Counted from the stretch's first letter, positions 28,843-39,508 are shown. The stretch: 64,000 bases of DNA from Variovorax sp. WDL1 (GCF_001541225.1 NZ_LMTS01000173.1:28316-92315), one strand, 5' to 3'. The notes: generated by a model not told the origin, from the letters alone. Numbers and translations are program-made.

Positions 28843-30363
28843 ATGACCGATCCCCGCAAGCTCACCACCGAGAGCGGTGCCCCCGTCGAGAACAACCAGC
28901 ACTCGCAGACCGCCGGGCCCACCGGGCCGGTGCTGATGCAGGACCACCACCTGATCGAGAAGCTCGCCCGCTTCGACCGCGAGCGCATTCCCGAGCGCGT
29001 GGTGCACGCCCGCGGCTCCGGCGCCTACGGCGTCTTCGAGGTCACGGCCGATGTCACGAAATGGACCAAGGCCCGCTTTCTCTCCCAGCCCGGCAAGAAG
29101 ACCGAGGTGCTGGCCCGCTTCTCCTCGGTGGCACCCGAATCCGGCGGCGCCGACACCCAGCGCGACCCGCGCGGCTTCGCGCTCAAGTTCTACACCGAAG
29201 AGGGCAACTACGACCTGGTCGGCAACAACACGCCCATCTTCTTCATTCGCGATCCGTTGAAGTTCCCCGACTTCATCCACACGCAGAAGCGCGACCCCTA
29301 CAGCCACGTGCAGGAACCCGACAACGTCTGGGACTTCTTCTCCCATTCGCCGGAGATGACGCACCAGTTCACCTGGCTGTTCGGCGACCGCGGCCTGCCC
29401 CGGAGCTTCCGCCACATGGACGGTTTCGGCTCGCACACCTTCCAGTGGGTCAATGCCAAGGGCGAGGGCTTCTGGGTCAAGTACCACTTCAAGACGAACC
29501 AGGGCATCGAGTGCCTGACGGCGGAGGAGGGCATGCGCCTGGCCGGCGAGCAGCCCAGCTACCACCACCTGGACCTGCTGCATTCCATCGAGCGCGGCGA
29601 GCTCCCGGGCTGGCGCGTGCAGGTCCAGATCATGCCCATGGCCGAGGCGCATCGCTATCGCTTCAATCCCTTCGACCTGACCAAGGTCTGGTCGCACAAG
29701 GACTATCCGAAGATCGACATCGGCACCCTCACGCTGAACCGCAATCCCGACAACTACTTCGCCGAGATCGAGCAGGCAGCCTTCAATCCGGCCAACTTCG
29801 TGCCGGGCATCGGTCCCTCGCCCGACAAGATGCTGCAGGGCCGGCTGTTCAGCTACGGCGACACCCAGCGCTACCGCCTGGGCATCAACCACACGCAGTT
29901 GCCGGTGAACTGCCCGCACGCCACGCGTGCCGCCAACTACGGCCGCGACGGCGCGATGCGCTACGACAACGCCGGCCGCAGTCCCAACTACGAGCCCAAC
30001 AGCTTCGGCGATGCACCCAAGCAGAGCGACGAGCCGGTCTACGCGCCGCTCGAAGTGCAGGGCTGGACCGGCAGCCATGCGTGGACCCGGCATCCCGAGG
30101 ACACCGACTTCGTGCAGGCCGGCGACCTCTACCGCCTGATGGACGAGGCTGCCAAGGGTCGCCTGGTGGCCAACATCGCCGGCAGCCTGGGGCAGGTGAC
30201 GCGCCAGGACATCATCGAGCGCGCGATCGGGCATTTCCGCCAGGCCGATGCCGACTACGGCGAACGCGTGCAGAACGCCGTGCGGGCTGTGCGGGCGCGC
30301 ATCAAGGGCGAGGAAGTGGCGCTGCAGACCGGCAAGCCGGCCCAGGTGACGGCCGGCGCGTGA
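28843..30363 (+). CDS. katA: Monofunctional haem catalase
   Basis: Decomposes hydrogen peroxide to water and oxygen. The length of 506 residues fits small-subunit (clade 3) catalases. Active-site [16 protein letters not shown] carries the distal His, and [23 protein letters not shown] is the family core. [14 protein letters not shown] carries the haem-ligating Tyr, and the distal Asn lies in the GNN stretch. The ATG follows GAGGAAAGCCCC. There is no signal peptide, so it is cytoplasmic. The symbol is assigned by family and could equally be katB. Confidence 0.93.
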   Translation: MTDPRKLTTESGAPVENNQHSQTAGPTGPVLMQDHHLIEKLARFDRERIPERVVHARGSGAYGVFEVTADVTKWTKARFLSQPGKKTEVLARFSSVAPESGGADTQRDPRGFALKFYTEEGNYDLVGNNTPIFFIRDPLKFPDFIHTQKRDPYSHVQEPDNVWDFFSHSPEMTHQFTWLFGDRGLPRSFRHMDGFGSHTFQWVNAKGEGFWVKYHFKTNQGIECLTAEEGMRLAGEQPSYHHLDLLHSIERGELPGWRVQVQIMPMAEAHRYRFNPFDLTKVWSHKDYPKIDIGTLTLNRNPDNYFAEIEQAAFNPANFVPGIGPSPDKMLQGRLFSYGDTQRYRLGINHTQLPVNCPHATRAANYGRDGAMRYDNAGRSPNYEPNSFGDAPKQSDEPVYAPLEVQGWTGSHAWTRHPEDTDFVQAGDLYRLMDEAAKGRLVANIAGSLGQVTRQDIIERAIGHFRQADADYGERVQNAVRAVRARIKGEEVALQTGKPAQVTAGA

Positions 30364-30387
30364 GGGGCCGGTTGGAAGGCTTCCCGC

Positions 30388-30912
30388 TCAGTTCACCGCC
30401 GTCACGGTGATCCGGTTGTCGACCTTGTCGACGCCGTTCACGGTGCGCGCGATCTGCTCGGCGCGCGACTTCGCCTCGGCGCTCGGCGCCGAGCCGCTCA
30501 GCCGCACGGTGCCCGCGTTCGAGGCGACATCGATCTGCCGCGGACCGAGCTCCGGATCGCGCGCAATCGCGGCCGAGACCGATGCGGTGATGGCCGTGTC
30601 GTTGGTCGACGAGCTCAGCGCACTGCCGGCGTTCTTCAGCGCCTGCTTGGCCGCATCGACGTCCTCCTTCACGTCCGGCGACTTGAAGTAGTTCACCGTG
30701 TTGTCGCGCGCCTTCTCCGCCAGGTCCGCGGCCTTGCGCGCGGCGGAGAGCGTTGCGTCCTGCGTCTTCTCGACGGCGGCATCGACGTTCTCGCGGCTCT
30801 GGGCCGCATCCCGATCGCTGCAACCCGCCAACGCCGCCATCGCGGCACACGCCAGCAGCACGGCGCCATGCCGCCACAGCGGGCGAAGCTGCCGCTCGTG
30901 CTTCGAGGTCAT
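30388..30912 (-). CDS. BON-domain lipoprotein
   Basis: A 174-residue predicted lipoprotein: basic N-terminus, hydrophobic stretch and lipobox ALAGC with Cys31 as the lipidation site. The middle is Ala/Asp/Lys-rich and helical. Residues about 105-174 are a BON domain (AITASVSAAIARDPELGPRQIDV, then GTVRLSGSAPS), a phospholipid-binding fold common in OsmY-like periplasmic proteins. The ATG overlaps the stop of the small upstream gene (ATGA). It is probably an envelope-stress protein. Confidence 0.82.
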   Translation of the reverse strand: MTSKHERQLRPLWRHGAVLLACAAMAALAGCSDRDAAQSRENVDAAVEKTQDATLSAARKAADLAEKARDNTVNYFKSPDVKEDVDAAKQALKNAGSALSSSTNDTAITASVSAAIARDPELGPRQIDVASNAGTVRLSGSAPSAEAKSRAEQIARTVNGVDKVDNRITVTAVN

Positions 30913-31181
30913 CGGGGTTCTCCTCGCCGCGGCCCTCCGCCGCCGCGGAACTGCTCCAGCATGCCCGCCAGGCGCGCCACACCGCCTGTGCCGCTGGCCG
31001 CGCGGCCGATGAAGGCGCCCGCTGCGGCACCGATCAGCGTGCGGCCGATCAGCGAGCGGCTGCGCCCGGTCGCCATCAGCAGCAGCACGCCGGTGGCCAG
31101 CACGATCAGGTGTTCGCCCGGCAGGTCGGGCCGGCGTGCGTCCGCTTCCTTCAGCGAAGCGAGCCAGGTTTTCAGTTCCAT
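30909..31181 (-). CDS. Small hypothetical membrane protein
   Basis: A 90-residue protein with one clear hydrophobic segment (LIVLATGVLLLMATG, about 25-39) and a second glycine-rich one (LIGRTLIGAAAGAFIGRAA). It ends with a Gly/Arg-rich tail. It overlaps the BON lipoprotein gene by four bases, so the pair forms one unit and may act together at the envelope. No named family recognised. Confidence 0.65.
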   Translation of the reverse strand: MELKTWLASLKEADARRPDLPGEHLIVLATGVLLLMATGRSRSLIGRTLIGAAAGAFIGRAASGTGGVARLAGMLEQFRGGGGPRRGEPR

Positions 31182-31323
31182 GAGAGGACTCCTCGTTCAG
31201 CGCCTTCTTCATAGACGCGGCGCCGCATCGCGGGTGTAGGCCGGGTTCGACGATGGAAGGGGGAATCGCGCCGCCGTCCGCCGGCGCAAGTTTCTGGGCG
31301 CAGGCCGGCCGGCGAGCGCCGCC

Positions 31324-33384
31324 TCAGTCGGTGTCGCGCACCTTGTGCTGCGACATCAGCTGCTGCTGCGTCGAGGGCGGCACCGGCTCGTAGTGCGACA
31401 GCTCGATGGTGTAGCGCCCCTGGCCGCTGGTCATGGCATTGAGCCGCGACTGGTACCCCGAAAGCTCCGACATCGGCACCTGGCCGCGCACCAGCACCGT
31501 CCCCGCCGCTGCGTTGGCGGTGCCGCTGACCAGCCCGCGCCGCGACGACAGGTCGCCGGTGATGTCGCCGATCGCGCCGTCCGGCGCCGCGATATCGATC
31601 TTCACCACGGGCTCCAGCACGATCGGCCGCGCCTCCTGGATCGCCGCAATGAAAGCCTTGCGGCCCGCCGTCGCGAAGGCGATGTCCTTGCTGTCCACGG
31701 TGTGGCTCTTGCCGTCGTACACCGTCACGCGCACGTCCACCACCGGGTAGCCGGCGATCGCGCCGTGCTCCAGCACCTCGCGCACGCCCTTCTCGACGGC
31801 CGGGATGAACTGGTAGGGAATGGCTCCGCCCTTGACCTCGTCCTTGAACTCGAAGCCCGCGCCGCGCGCCAGCGGCTCCACGCGCAGGAACACCTCGCCG
31901 AACTGGCCGGCCCCGCCGGTCTGCTTCTTGTGGCGGTGGTGGCCCTCGGCCGGCGCCGTCACCGTCTCGCGGTAGGCGATGCGCGGCGGCCGCGTATTGA
32001 CCTCGAAGCGGTACACCTCGCGCAGCCGCTCCAGCAGCACGCGCAGGTGCAGTTCGCCCAGCCCGTAGACGATCGTCTCGTTGGTGACCGCCACGTGCTC
32101 CACGCGCAGGCAGGGGTCCTCGTCCACCAGCTTGCCCAGGATCTCCCACAGCCGCTGCTCGTCGCCGTGCCGCTGGGGCTCGATCGCCAGGCCGTGCACG
32201 GGAATGGGGAAGTCCAGCGGCGCCAGGTGCACATGGTCATCCTCGGCCGCATCGTGCAGCACCGCGTCGAAGTGGGTGTCCTCCACCTTCGCCACCGCCA
32301 CGATGTCGCCCGGGAGCGCGCGCGCCACCTCGGTGTACTCCTTGCCCTGCAGCATGAACAGGTGGTTCACCTTGAAAGGCTTGCGGCCGTTGCCGACGAA
32401 GAGCTGGCTGTCGCGCGTGACGGTGCCCTGGTGCACGCGGAAGATGCCCATCTTGCCCACGTACGGATCGACCGTGACCTTGAACACATGCGCCAGCACG
32501 TGCAGCGACGGGTCGGGCTTCGCCTCCATCGGCCGCGCCTCCTCGCCCTCGCCGACCAGGAAGGCCGGCGGATTGGCCTCGGTGGGGTCGGGCAGCAGCT
32601 TGACGATCACGTCCAGCAGCTCGCCCAGCCCGGCGCCGTTGCGCGCCGAGACGAAGCACACCGGGATCAGGTGCCCTTCGCGCAGCGCCTGCTCCAGCGG
32701 CGCATGCAGTTCACGGGGGTCGACGTCGCCCTGCTCGAGGTAGCGATCGACGAAAGCCGCATCCACCTCCACCACCTGCTCGACCAGCGCGCGGTGCGCC
32801 GTTTCCACGTCGCCCATCGTGCAGCCGCCCTCGCGGTTGTAGAAGCAGTCGAGCACCCGGGTGCCGCCGTCGTCGGGCAGGTTCACCGGCAGGCACTCGC
32901 GGCCGAACGCGGCCTGGATCTGCGCCAGCAGGCCCGGCATGTCCAGCCCCTGCGAATCGATCTTGTTGACGATCACCATGCGCGCCAGCTTGCGCCCGGC
33001 GGCATGCTCCATCATGCGGACCGCCATCGGCTCGATGCCGATCGCCGCGTTGATCACCACCGCCGCCGTCTCCACCGCCTCCAGCGCCGGCAGGCTCTGG
33101 CCCAGGAAGTCGGCGCCGCCGGGCGTGTCGAGCAAGTGGATGCGCGTGCCTGCATGCGCGAGATGCATCACCGAGGAATTGAGCGAGTGCTGCATGCGCC
33201 GTTCGAGCGGGTCGAAGTCGCTCACGGTGCTGCCGCGCTCCACGCTACCCGGCGCGCCGATGGCGCCGGACTTGAGCAACAGGGCCTCGGCCAGCGTGGT
33301 CTTGCCGGAGGCAGGCGCCCCGACGAGTGCCAGGGTTCGCACCGCTTCCATTTCGGCCGCGAGGCCGTTCGATCGGCTTGGCAT
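31324..33384 (-). CDS. EF-G-like translational GTPase
   Basis: A 686-residue paralogue of elongation factor G. The order of parts follows EF-G: G domain, beta-barrel domain (VFKVTVDPYVGKMGIFRVHQG), domain III, and the IV/V region (TVYDGKSHTVDSKDIAFATAG). The P-loop is GAPASGKTT, and G4 is the normal NKID. The G3 motif reads DTPGGADF, where canonical translational GTPases have a catalytic His. The ATG at 33384 has AAGGAG seven bases upstream; the ATG at 33390 is only one base from it. It may be a FusA2-type factor with weakened GTPase activity. Confidence 0.85.
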   Translation of the reverse strand: MPSRSNGLAAEMEAVRTLALVGAPASGKTTLAEALLLKSGAIGAPGSVERGSTVSDFDPLERRMQHSLNSSVMHLAHAGTRIHLLDTPGGADFLGQSLPALEAVETAAVVINAAIGIEPMAVRMMEHAAGRKLARMVIVNKIDSQGLDMPGLLAQIQAAFGRECLPVNLPDDGGTRVLDCFYNREGGCTMGDVETAHRALVEQVVEVDAAFVDRYLEQGDVDPRELHAPLEQALREGHLIPVCFVSARNGAGLGELLDVIVKLLPDPTEANPPAFLVGEGEEARPMEAKPDPSLHVLAHVFKVTVDPYVGKMGIFRVHQGTVTRDSQLFVGNGRKPFKVNHLFMLQGKEYTEVARALPGDIVAVAKVEDTHFDAVLHDAAEDDHVHLAPLDFPIPVHGLAIEPQRHGDEQRLWEILGKLVDEDPCLRVEHVAVTNETIVYGLGELHLRVLLERLREVYRFEVNTRPPRIAYRETVTAPAEGHHRHKKQTGGAGQFGEVFLRVEPLARGAGFEFKDEVKGGAIPYQFIPAVEKGVREVLEHGAIAGYPVVDVRVTVYDGKSHTVDSKDIAFATAGRKAFIAAIQEARPIVLEPVVKIDIAAPDGAIGDITGDLSSRRGLVSGTANAAAGTVLVRGQVPMSELSGYQSRLNAMTSGQGRYTIELSHYEPVPPSTQQQLMSQHKVRDTD

Positions 33385-33532
33385 GGACATTCTCCTTGCG
33401 TGCTCCGCCCGGTGGGCAGTTCAGGGTACGGGATTGCCCAGCGCGGCGCAAGGCGGACGAACCTGAGCGGCCGGCTCGCGACGCCGGCGGGCCGAGGTCT
33501 ATCATGCTCGCCCGACCGGAGGACTCGCCAGC

Positions 33533-34165
33533 ATGCACACCCCGACCTTGCTCGTCTTCGCCCTCGTGGCGCTCATCGCCATCGCCACACCCGGGCCCAC
33601 CGTGCTGCTGGCGCTGGCCAATGGTTCGCGCTTCGGGGTGCGCCGCGCGCTGCCCGGCATGCTCGGCGCCGTCGCCTCCGACTTCGTGCTCGTGGGCGCC
33701 GTGGCGCTCGGCCTCGGTGCATTGCTGGCGGCTTCGGAGTTCTGGTTCTCGGTGCTCAAGTGGGTGGGCGCGGCCTACCTGGCCTGGCTGGGCATCCGCC
33801 TGCTGCGTTCGCAGGGCAGCCTGGATCTTTCGCAGCAGGACCCGGCAAGCAGCGGGGGCAGCCCGCGCGCCATCTTCGCCAAGTCCTTTCTGGTGGCGGT
33901 GACCAATCCCAAGGGCTATCTCTTCTGCTCGGCGCTGATGCCGCAGTTCATCGACCCCAGTGCACCGCAATGGCCGCAATATGCCGCCATCAGCCTGGTG
34001 TTCGCGGGCCTGGACTTCTCGGTGATGCTGGCCTACGCGGTGATCGGCGCGCGTGCCGTCAAGCTCTTTCGCCGGCGCGCCGTGCTGTGGCTGGACCGCT
34101 GCTGCGGCGGTGCCCTGCTGGCGCTGGCGGGCTCGCTCGCCTTCTACCGCCGCAGCGCGAGCTGA
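33533..34165 (+). CDS. LysE/RhtB-family amino acid exporter
   Basis: A 210-residue membrane protein with about six hydrophobic segments and the LysE-family opening ALIAIATPGPTVLLALANGSRFG. It also has the KWVGAAYLAWLGIRLLRS segment and FAKSFLVAVTNPKGYLF. It probably exports an amino acid or derivative such as homoserine, threonine or a toxic analogue. ATG is the start. It is divergent from the EF-G-like gene. Confidence 0.9.
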   Translation: MHTPTLLVFALVALIAIATPGPTVLLALANGSRFGVRRALPGMLGAVASDFVLVGAVALGLGALLAASEFWFSVLKWVGAAYLAWLGIRLLRSQGSLDLSQQDPASSGGSPRAIFAKSFLVAVTNPKGYLFCSALMPQFIDPSAPQWPQYAAISLVFAGLDFSVMLAYAVIGARAVKLFRRRAVLWLDRCCGGALLALAGSLAFYRRSAS

Positions 34166-34216
34166 GCCGCATGGCTTCTTCCCAGGCAGGCGGCAGAGGG
34201 CCTGGGTGAGGGTGGC

Positions 34217-35149
<933 letters not shown>

Positions 35150-35200
35150 CCGCTGTTCCTTTCTTCGCTTCCTTGCGAGCCAGGAAACGATAGGGAGTCT

Positions 35201-36035
35201 TCAATCCGCTGTCTTGGAAGAACCCGAAACGGTGCGTCCCAGGAACTCGGTCGGCGTCAGCCCGCAGAGAGCTCGGAATTCGTTGGCCAAGTGCGACTGG
35301 TCGTAGTAGCCATGGTCGACCGCCATCCCGGCCCAGTCCGCGCAGGCAGCCGTGCAGCCGCGCCAGCCTGCCCCAGGCGCGCGGCGACAGGCCCACTTGG
35401 ACGTGGAACAGCTGCTGCAGACGCCGTTCCCCGACGCCGACCGCCTGCGCCACTTCGTGCAGCGGAAGTTGTCCGCCCGAGGCGGCGATGAGCCGCGCTG
35501 CATGGGTGGCCGCTCGCTGCGACGCGGCTGCGCCGTCGGCCTCGCGCACCCGGCGCTGCAAAGCGGCATGCAGTATTGCCATGCGTGCGGCGGTGTCCGG
35601 CGCGTGAGCCATGCGCTCCAGCAGCCGGGTCCCTTCGCCGCCCCACAGCGTGTCCAGGTGCACGGCCGTCCCCGCCAGCTCGCCGGCCGGCAGCCCCAGC
35701 AGGCCGGCCGCTGCGCCGGGACGCAACGTGATCGACACGCCGTCGATCTGCCCGCGCAGGCGCACCAGTGCCGGCGCGGTCGAGGCGCCGACCACGACCG
35801 CGGAAGGACTGCAGACGTCGCCGAAATCGAAGATCAACCGAACTGCCCCATCGGGCAGCACGCGTTCGAGCACTTCGTGTCCCGCCGCCACACGCTCTCT
35901 GCACAGCAGGATGTGCGAGACATGCCCCTCCAGCGCCCCGCTTACCGGAAGGGCCCGCAGCGTGCCCGCGGGCGCATCCGCCTCCGGCCCTTGCACCGGG
36001 TCATCGTGGAGGCGGAGGAAGAGTCGTTCGCTCAT
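35201..36035 (-). pseudogene. AraC-family regulator, frameshifted
   Basis: The first frame, from ATG 36035, encodes an effector-domain-like N-terminus (MSERLFLRLHDDPVQ) and the first AraC helix-turn-helix (LIAASGGQLPLHEVAQAVGVGERRLQQLFHVQVGLSPRAW). Near 35335-35350 the recognisable sequence jumps to another frame, which supplies the second half (MAVDHGYYDQSHLANEFRALCGLTPTEFL) and ends at 35201. The two parts together make a normal AraC protein of about 275 residues. Either the gene is inactivated or there is a sequencing error. Confidence 0.75.
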
Positions 36036-36112
36036 GGGATGAAGTGCCGCTCGAATGCTACTTTCTACCCCGTGCGCGGCCGAGGTGCCAAGCCCTCGAC
36101 GCCCCCGCTCAC

Positions 36113-37189
36113 CTAATGCTGCGCGGCATCGTCCGCCAGCGGTTCGCCGTCGCGCAGCCAGGCGTCGATCAGCGTGTACGACACCGCCAGCATCACCGGC
36201 CCCACGAAAATGCCGACCAGCCCGAAGCCCAGCAGCCCGCCGATAACGCCAGCGAAGATCAGCACCAGCGGGAGGTCCGCGCCTCGGCGGATCAGGATCG
36301 GGCGCAGGAAGTTGTCCATCGTGCCGACGATCACCGTCCACACCAGCAGGAAGATGCCCCAGCCCGTCGACCCGCTCCAGAAGACCCAGATCACCGCCGG
36401 CGCCAGCACCAGCGTCGGGCCGACCTGCACGATGCACAGCATGAACATCACCGCCGTGAGCAGCGCCGCGAAGGGCACCCCCGCGATCGCCAGGCCGACG
36501 CCACCCATCACCGCCTGCACGAAGGCCGTGACCCCGACGCCCAGCGCCACGCCGCGGATCGCCTTGCCCGCCAGCACCACCGCATCTTCCCCGCGCTGGC
36601 CGCCGAGCTTGAAGCCGAAGCGCCGCACCACATCCGCCGCCGACTCGCCGCCCGCATACATCATCCCGGCGATCACCACCGTGAGCAGGAACTGCAGCGT
36701 CAGCGCCCCCACCACGCCCGCCTGTGCGAGCAGCCACGAGGTGACCTGCCGGATGTAGGGCGTGACCTTGTCCTCCAGGCCCGTCACGCCGGCGGCCACC
36801 AGTTCGTTCCAGGCCTGCGTCAGCCGCGTCCCGATCAGCGGCAGGCGCTCCACCCAGCCGGGCAGGGCGGGAGGGCCCTGGCTGATCAGCAGCCGGACCC
36901 ACGCGACCACTTCCTCCGCGTTGGAGACGATGGTCGAGATCGCCAGCGTGAGCGGCAGCACGAACAGCAGCAGCAGGATCACCACCATCACCAGCACCGC
37001 GAGGCTGCGGCGCTTCCACAGGCGCGCCTGGATCCAGAGAAACGCGGGCCAGGTGGCGACGACGACCATGGCGGCCCAGATGGTGGCGCCCAGGAAGGGT
37101 CTCAGGATCCAGAGCGAGGAGCCGATGAGCAAGGCCAGCGTGAGGACGCTGAAGGTGGTTCTGGCAAGGTCGGGGCGGGGGGCGGACAT
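36113..37189 (-). CDS. AI-2E family transporter (PerM/YdiK-like)
   Basis: A 358-residue membrane protein of the AI-2E transporter family. There are paired hydrophobic segments at each end (TFSVLTLALLIGSSLWIL and LAVLVMVVILLLLFVLPLTLAI) and a long central soluble part. Towards the C-terminus it has the family signature DNFLRPILIRRGADLPLVLIFAGVIGGLLGFG. Members are now linked to small-molecule or Na+/H+ export rather than always to autoinducer-2. It lies divergent from the response regulator. Confidence 0.9.
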   Translation of the reverse strand: MSAPRPDLARTTFSVLTLALLIGSSLWILRPFLGATIWAAMVVVATWPAFLWIQARLWKRRSLAVLVMVVILLLLFVLPLTLAISTIVSNAEEVVAWVRLLISQGPPALPGWVERLPLIGTRLTQAWNELVAAGVTGLEDKVTPYIRQVTSWLLAQAGVVGALTLQFLLTVVIAGMMYAGGESAADVVRRFGFKLGGQRGEDAVVLAGKAIRGVALGVGVTAFVQAVMGGVGLAIAGVPFAALLTAVMFMLCIVQVGPTLVLAPAVIWVFWSGSTGWGIFLLVWTVIVGTMDNFLRPILIRRGADLPLVLIFAGVIGGLLGFGLVGIFVGPVMLAVSYTLIDAWLRDGEPLADDAAQH

Positions 37190-37334
37190 GGGTGCAGGGG
37201 CAGGGGTGGCAACCCGGAGTGTGCGCGAAGTGCGCCGCCCGTGGCATGCGCCCGGCGCCCCCTTCCGCAGAGGCCGGTGGGCGCAAGAGGCTTGCGGTTA
37301 GCATCGCCGGCAGGGACACGCAGTCAGGAATTAA

Positions 37335-38009
37335 ATGCGGATATTGCTCGTCGAGGATGACCGGGTGCTGGCGGATGCGCTCTCGCGGGCGCTGGTGCAG
37401 TCTGCCCATGCCGTCGACGTCGTCTCCACCGGGGAGGAGGCCGACCATGCCCTCGCCCCGGGCACCTACGACCTGGCCATCCTGGACATCGGCCTGCCGG
37501 GGCTGAGCGGGCTGGATGTGCTGAAGCGCCTCCGGGGCCGCAAGTCCACCATGCCCGTGCTGATGCTCACCGCCTTCGACACGCTCGCGGACCGTGTGCG
37601 CGGCCTCGACCTGGGCGCCGACGACTACCTGGCCAAGCCCTTCGACCTGCCGGAGCTCGAGGCGCGCGTGCGGGCGCTGCTGCGCCGCAGTACCCAGTCC
37701 ACCCCCGACCTCGAACACGGTTTGCTGCGCTTCGACACCGTGGGCCGCCGCGTCTTCCACGACAAGCGGCCATTGGAGCTGTCGCCGCGCGAGCTCGCCT
37801 TGCTCGAACTGCTGCTCATGCGCGCTGGGCGTGTCGTGAGCAAGGAGCACATGGTCAACCACCTCTACGGCTGGGGCGAGGAGGTGGGCGACAACGCGAT
37901 CGAGGTCAACGTCTACAGGCTTCGAAAGAAGCTGGAGCCGCTCGGTTGCGAGATCCGGACCGTGCGCGGCATGGGCTACCTGATCGACAGCAGCGATGTG
38001 GAGGCCTGA
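37335..38009 (+). CDS. OmpR-family response regulator (QseB/TctD-like)
   Basis: A 224-residue transcriptional regulator. The receiver domain has acidic residues in LLVEDDRVLAD, phospho-acceptor Asp51 in LAILDIGLPG, and the conserved Lys in LAKPF. The C-terminal half is a winged helix (LSPRELALLELLLMRAGRVVSKEHM and DNAIEVNVYRLRKKL). It overlaps its partner kinase gene by 14 bases, a standard coupled pair. It probably controls the nearby envelope or transport genes, possibly the AI-2E gene or terC. Confidence 0.92.
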   Translation: MRILLVEDDRVLADALSRALVQSAHAVDVVSTGEEADHALAPGTYDLAILDIGLPGLSGLDVLKRLRGRKSTMPVLMLTAFDTLADRVRGLDLGADDYLAKPFDLPELEARVRALLRRSTQSTPDLEHGLLRFDTVGRRVFHDKRPLELSPRELALLELLLMRAGRVVSKEHMVNHLYGWGEEVGDNAIEVNVYRLRKKLEPLGCEIRTVRGMGYLIDSSDVEA

Positions 38010-39408
38010 GCCCCGGCTGCAGCGCAAGCTGCTGGCCTGGCTGCTCGGGCCCCTCGCCGTGCTGCTGGTGCTCGATACCGCCGTTGCCTACTGGAACTCG
38101 CTGCGCTTCTCCAACCTCGCCTACGACCGCGCGCTGCACGAGATCGGACGCGAGATCGCGCTGCATGTGAAGCTCGACGGAACGCGGCCCCGGCTCGAAC
38201 TCTCGGAGGCCGCGGCCAACATCCTCTTGCTCGATCAGGAAGACCAGCTTTTCTACCGCGTCCTCGGCGAAGACGGTGCCGATCTGGGCGGCGATGCGCA
38301 GTTGCCGCCGCGGCGAATCGAGAAAACCGCCGGGCCGGACTTCTACGGCGACGAGGTGCGCGGCGAGCCGGTGCGGATGATGGTGGCCTGGATGCCCATC
38401 GGTGCGGACGCCGGGCCACCTCGGGTCCTGGTGCAGGTGGCCGAAACGCTCAACAAGCGCGCGCGCTTCACCTGGGAAATGGTCGCCAACGTGGTGCTGC
38501 CGCAGCTGCTGTTGATCGTCATGGCGACAGCGGTGGTCTGGTTCGGGGTTTCGCGCGGGCTCGAGCCGCTGCAGCGCCTGCGCCGTGCCGTATCGGACCG
38601 CTCGCACCTGGACCTGAGCCCGATCGACACGCACGACGTTCCGGGAGAGGTGCGCCCGCTGGTGGACGACGTCAACGAGTTGATGGCACGCCTCGGGCGC
38701 ACCTTCGACTTCCAGAATCGCTTCGTCGCGGACGCCGCGCACCAGTTGAAGACGCCGGTCAGCGGCCTGAAGGCGCAGATCGAGCTGGCCTTGCGGGAGA
38801 GCGATCCGCAGCGCGTGCGCCACTCGCTCGCGCAGCTCTACATCAGCGCCGACCGGCTGTCGAGGCTGGTGCGCCAGCTGCTTTCGCTGGCCCGCAACGA
38901 ACCCGGCGCGCTCGACTCCATGCAACTGCAGCCGCTCGACCTCAATGCCCATGCCCTGGAGGTGAGCATGGACTGGGTGCCGCAGGCCATCAGGCGGAAC
39001 ATCGACCTGGGCTTCGAAGGTGCCGACCACCCGCTGATGATCGATGCCGACCGCGACCGCCTGCGCGAGCTGGTCAACAACCTGATCGACAACGCGATCC
39101 GCTACAGCCAGCCGGGCGGCCGGGTGACCGTGCAGGCCGGCCAGGCCGGAAACGACCAGTGCCGCCTGGCCATCAGCGACGATGGCCCGCGAATTCCCGT
39201 CCAGGAGCGTGCCCGCATCTTCGAACGCTTCCATCGGCTCCTCGGGACGCAGGAAGATGGCAGCGGTCTCGGCCTCGCCATCGTCAGCGAGATCGCCACG
39301 ATGCACGGCGCGCGCATCACGCTGGAGGAAGACGCCGATGGCGTGGGCAACACCTTCAGCGTCTTCTTCCCGCTGCGCGATTCCGATCGGCACGCAAGCG
39401 CCTTGTAA
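37996..39408 (+). CDS. Sensor histidine kinase (QseC/TctE-like)
   Basis: A 470-residue membrane kinase. The N-terminal hydrophobic segment (LLAWLLGPLAVLLVLDTAVAYW) precedes a periplasmic 2CSK-type sensor region. A second segment lies near residue 165 (VVLPQLLLIVMATAVVWFGV), followed by HAMP, then HisKA with the phospho-His in DAAHQLKTPVSGLK. The ATPase core has NLIDNAIRYS (N box), DDGPRIP (G1) and GSGLGLAIV (G2). It overlaps the response-regulator gene. The TctE-like sensor layout suggests a small organic acid or similar ligand. Confidence 0.92.
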   Translation: MWRPEPRLQRKLLAWLLGPLAVLLVLDTAVAYWNSLRFSNLAYDRALHEIGREIALHVKLDGTRPRLELSEAAANILLLDQEDQLFYRVLGEDGADLGGDAQLPPRRIEKTAGPDFYGDEVRGEPVRMMVAWMPIGADAGPPRVLVQVAETLNKRARFTWEMVANVVLPQLLLIVMATAVVWFGVSRGLEPLQRLRRAVSDRSHLDLSPIDTHDVPGEVRPLVDDVNELMARLGRTFDFQNRFVADAAHQLKTPVSGLKAQIELALRESDPQRVRHSLAQLYISADRLSRLVRQLLSLARNEPGALDSMQLQPLDLNAHALEVSMDWVPQAIRRNIDLGFEGADHPLMIDADRDRLRELVNNLIDNAIRYSQPGGRVTVQAGQAGNDQCRLAISDDGPRIPVQERARIFERFHRLLGTQEDGSGLGLAIVSEIATMHGARITLEEDADGVGNTFSVFFPLRDSDRHASAL

Positions 39409-39412
39409 GCTT

Positions 39413-39443
39413 GCTGACAGCTCGCGGACAACCAACTGTCAGC
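39413..39443. promoter_or_regulatory. Inverted repeat between kinase and terC genes
   Basis: Arms GCTGACAG (39413-39420) and CTGTCAGC (39436-39443) are perfect inverted repeats with a 15-base spacer. A further GTGACAGG lies just downstream. The site follows the kinase stop and precedes terC, so it could be a terminator stem without a T-tract or, more likely, a regulator-binding site. Confidence 0.4.
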
Positions 39444-39489
39444 GCGCCGGCAGAAAGGTGACAGGACAGGTCTCTACGCTCGGGCGAGG

Positions 39490-39508
39490 CGGAACCGCTG
39501 TGGTTCCG
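39490..39508 (+). promoter_or_regulatory. Leader hairpin of terC
   Basis: Arms CGGAACC and GGTTCCG enclose a GCTGT loop, ending 24 bases before the terC GTG. TerC genes are often preceded by the manganese-sensing yybP-ykoY RNA; I do not see its conserved core here, so this is only an unclassified leader structure. Confidence 0.35.

Noticed and set aside
31345..34209. A 954-codon open frame on the plus strand
   Set aside because: It is the antisense shadow of the EF-G-like gene and the LysE gene, with His/Arg/Gln-rich low-complexity translation typical of high-GC shadows.
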